Source: an uncultured Bacteroidales bacterium
GTDB taxonomy: Bacteria > Bacteroidota > Bacteroidia > Bacteroidales > UBA932
Assembly: GCA_946405645.1 (NCBI GenBank)
Contig: CAMJHW010000020.1
Coordinates: forward strand, 1 to 16,043
DNA: 16,043 nt
Direction of reading: 5' to 3'
Shown here: in pieces, positions 14,746 through 16,043 of the stretch
Position numbering within the stretch: position 1 is the first letter of the stretch
Layout of the letters: each line of letters opens with the position of its first letter
Program-made: the position numbers and the translations under genes
The notes under the pieces: generated by a model
Seen by the model: the letters and a program-made list of their open reading frames with translations, nothing else
The model's database searches: none
What the model was told of the DNA's origin: nothing

Positions 14746-14854
14746 CGTGATTTGTAATTGCCTCACTGGCAACAACATAAAAGAAATCTCCCTGCCGGAA
14801 AGCAGCAGGGAGATTTCATTTAATCAGTTCTCAATCAATACTTTACAAATCACG
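14746..14854. repeat. Concentric nested palindrome, 109 bp
   Basis: CGTGATTTGTAA (14746-14757) is the perfect inverse of TTACAAATCACG (14843-14854). The inner hairpin at 14783-14817 shares exactly the same centre, position 14800. Between inner and outer arms pairing is poor, about 10 of 25 positions. The element fills most of the gap between two convergent genes. Confidence 0.8.
14783..14817. terminator. Bidirectional intrinsic terminator between SGNH hydrolase and GH43
   Basis: GAAATCTCCCTGC (14783-14795) and GCAGGGAGATTTC (14805-14817) form a perfect 13-bp stem with a 9-base loop. T-rich sequence follows on the plus strand (ATTTAAT) and on the minus strand (TTTTATGTTG). Its position between two convergent stop codons fits termination of both transcripts. 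Confidence 0.8.
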
Positions 14855-14862
14855 CACTCAAC

Positions 14863-16043
14863 CTAGTCGGAGACACGCTTGCCCCACCAGGTGGCGTTGA
14901 GGGACTTCTCGGTGCCGGCGTAGACGATGGTGGCGACGCGGGGCGAAGCCTCCCAGTCGGCCTCGCGGGCGACGACGACCACTACGGTCTTGGAAGCGGT
15001 TTTCAGAGTAAGATACTGCTTTTCGGCATCGAATGTCCAGGAACCAGAAAGGGCTCCGGACATCGTGCCGTCAGCCTTCAACACCAGGTTGGAGGCGACG
15101 TCCTGCTTGCCGTAATCGTACTTGAGGTCGATATGCTCCCAGGTACCGGCGATCTCCTCGGCGGTGACGGGAGACTTGTCCGACAGGCCAGCATAGCGCT
15201 CGGGGAGCGCAATCGGCCAAAGATCGTCAAGCGCATCGGCAGAAGAAGGGCACCAAGCTATCCTTCGTACGTGGCCCATCATCACGGCGTTCGGCGCATT
15301 GCCGCCGGCAGTCTCCGGCAGACGCGCCTGCGAAGCGTAGAACCAGTCGCCGGTACCATCCTGCTGGAACACAGCACAATGCGAGATGCCTACCCAACCG
15401 AAGCCCTTGGAGAACTTGTAGGGATGGGTAACGATAGGGAAACAGTCACCACGGGCGTTCGTGAAGTTGCGCCCGGTGATGTCGGTATAAGGTCCTTCAA
15501 TCTTGGAGCTGCGGACAACGCGTGTGTTGTAGGGAACATCCAGACCGTCGTAGGCCATGAACAGATAGAAGTATCCGTCTTTGAAGATGATCTCGGGGGC
15601 CTCGCTCCCCTGCCAGCGCGAAGTGTTCCTGGCGCCTATGCGCACGCCGAAACGCTTGGTCAGATCCGTGGCGCTGTCGGCCCACGGATCGCCAAGATCC
15701 TTGACAGGCATGCCTGTGGCAGGGTCGAGCTCCAGAAGAGCGAACCCGCTGTGCCAGGAGCCGTGGATCAGATAATGCTTACCTTCGGCGACTATATACG
15801 TAGGGTCTATGGCATTGTAATAGAAATATGCGTCGTTCCAACTGTTGGCGGCCGCACGGGCCCATCCGTCCTTTCCCTTGTCGGAAGAGGAGCATGTCAC
15901 GAATCCGTAATCAGTCCAGTTGCCAGTCTCGGGAGATGTGGTCTCGGCCATGCCGATGAAGGCACGCTCGCTCCAGCTCCCGTCGAAAGGCTCGGAAGTC
16001 TTCTTGCCCGACTTGATGTAGTTGTCCACTACGATGCAGTAAT
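14863..16043 (-). CDS. Glycoside hydrolase family 43 (arabinanase-like), 5' end cut by window edge
   Basis: Probably an extracellular endo-alpha-1,5-L-arabinanase or related arabinosidase acting on pectic arabinan. The frame stays open to the right edge, so the start and signal peptide lie outside; 392 residues are visible. A GTG at 16029 is not a likely start because in-frame coding (YCIV) continues upstream. Two of three GH43 catalytic acids are seen: the Asp of NAIDPTY (codon 15805-15807) and the general-acid Glu of GSEAPEI (codon 15601-15603); the nucleophile-side Asp should be just upstream of the window. WHSGFALLEL and SHCAVFQQDGTGDWFYASQAR are typical of the arabinanase branch. The last 95 or so residues, from EEIAGTWEHIDLKYDYG, form a small beta-rich domain like the GH43 C-terminal domain of Bacteroidetes arabinanases. 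The gene converges with the SGNH hydrolase. Confidence 0.88.
   Translation of the reverse strand, partial: YCIVVDNYIKSGKKTSEPFDGSWSERAFIGMAETTSPETGNWTDYGFVTCSSSDKGKDGWARAAANSWNDAYFYYNAIDPTYIVAEGKHYLIHGSWHSGFALLELDPATGMPVKDLGDPWADSATDLTKRFGVRIGARNTSRWQGSEAPEIIFKDGYFYLFMAYDGLDVPYNTRVVRSSKIEGPYTDITGRNFTNARGDCFPIVTHPYKFSKGFGWVGISHCAVFQQDGTGDWFYASQARLPETAGGNAPNAVMMGHVRRIAWCPSSADALDDLWPIALPERYAGLSDKSPVTAEEIAGTWEHIDLKYDYGKQDVASNLVLKADGTMSGALSGSWTFDAEKQYLTLKTASKTVVVVVAREADWEASPRVATIVYAGTEKSLNATWWGKRVSD

Noticed and set aside
16027..16029. GTG as the true start of the GH43 gene
   Set aside because: The same frame stays open and protein-like to the window edge, and the visible protein lacks a signal peptide and the N-terminal catalytic Asp.
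1..16043. tRNA, rRNA, insertion sequences, phage or defence genes
   Set aside because: I found no cloverleaf, rRNA-like conserved stretch, transposase, integrase or known defence domain on either strand by reading.

Overview
The window looks like chromosomal DNA from a member of the Bacteroidales with a fairly high GC content, perhaps Rikenellaceae or a related uncultured family (inference). Four things support this. The serine palmitoyltransferase closely resembles the sphingolipid enzymes of Bacteroidetes. Most gene starts lack a Shine-Dalgarno sequence. Several starts are instead preceded by the Bacteroidetes -7 promoter box TAnnTTTG. Secreted pectin and arabinan enzymes sit among housekeeping genes.

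Layout. 1-3149 (minus): a class I/II aminotransferase followed 16 bp later by aconitase, which runs off the left edge. 3254-5874 (minus): a compact operon of an unrecognised secreted protein, a GH28 polygalacturonase-type enzyme and a GlpF/aquaporin-family channel. 6005-7994 (plus): serine palmitoyltransferase and a short-chain dehydrogenase, 1 bp apart, a likely sphingoid-base synthesis pair. 7996-10946 (minus): a DUF1846 protein followed by an NhaC-type Na+/H+ antiporter. This operon meets the previous one tail to tail with a single base between stop codons. 11009-12574 (plus): a two-domain ModF-like ABC ATPase, divergent from DUF1846 with interlocked promoters. 12575-12807: intergenic DNA with a repeat of the ABC gene's 3' end and two related hairpins. 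12808-13221 (plus): a small secreted protein built of five 17-residue repeats. 13281-13805 (minus): MsrA. 13912-14721 (plus): a secreted SGNH/GDSL hydrolase. 14863-16043 (minus): a GH43 arabinanase-like enzyme cut by the right edge. The last two genes converge on a nested, concentric palindrome that probably ends both transcripts.

How the genes work together. GH28, the SGNH hydrolase and GH43 fit extracellular breakdown of pectin and its arabinan side chains, although they lie in two separate loci and no SusC/SusD pair is in the window. Serine palmitoyltransferase and the dehydrogenase would supply membrane sphingolipid precursors. Aconitase and the aminotransferase belong to central carbon and nitrogen metabolism. 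The least explained parts are the repeat protein with its upstream hairpins, the DUF1846-NhaC pair, and the unknown secreted protein in the GH28 operon. I saw no tRNA, rRNA, CRISPR array, insertion sequence or phage gene.
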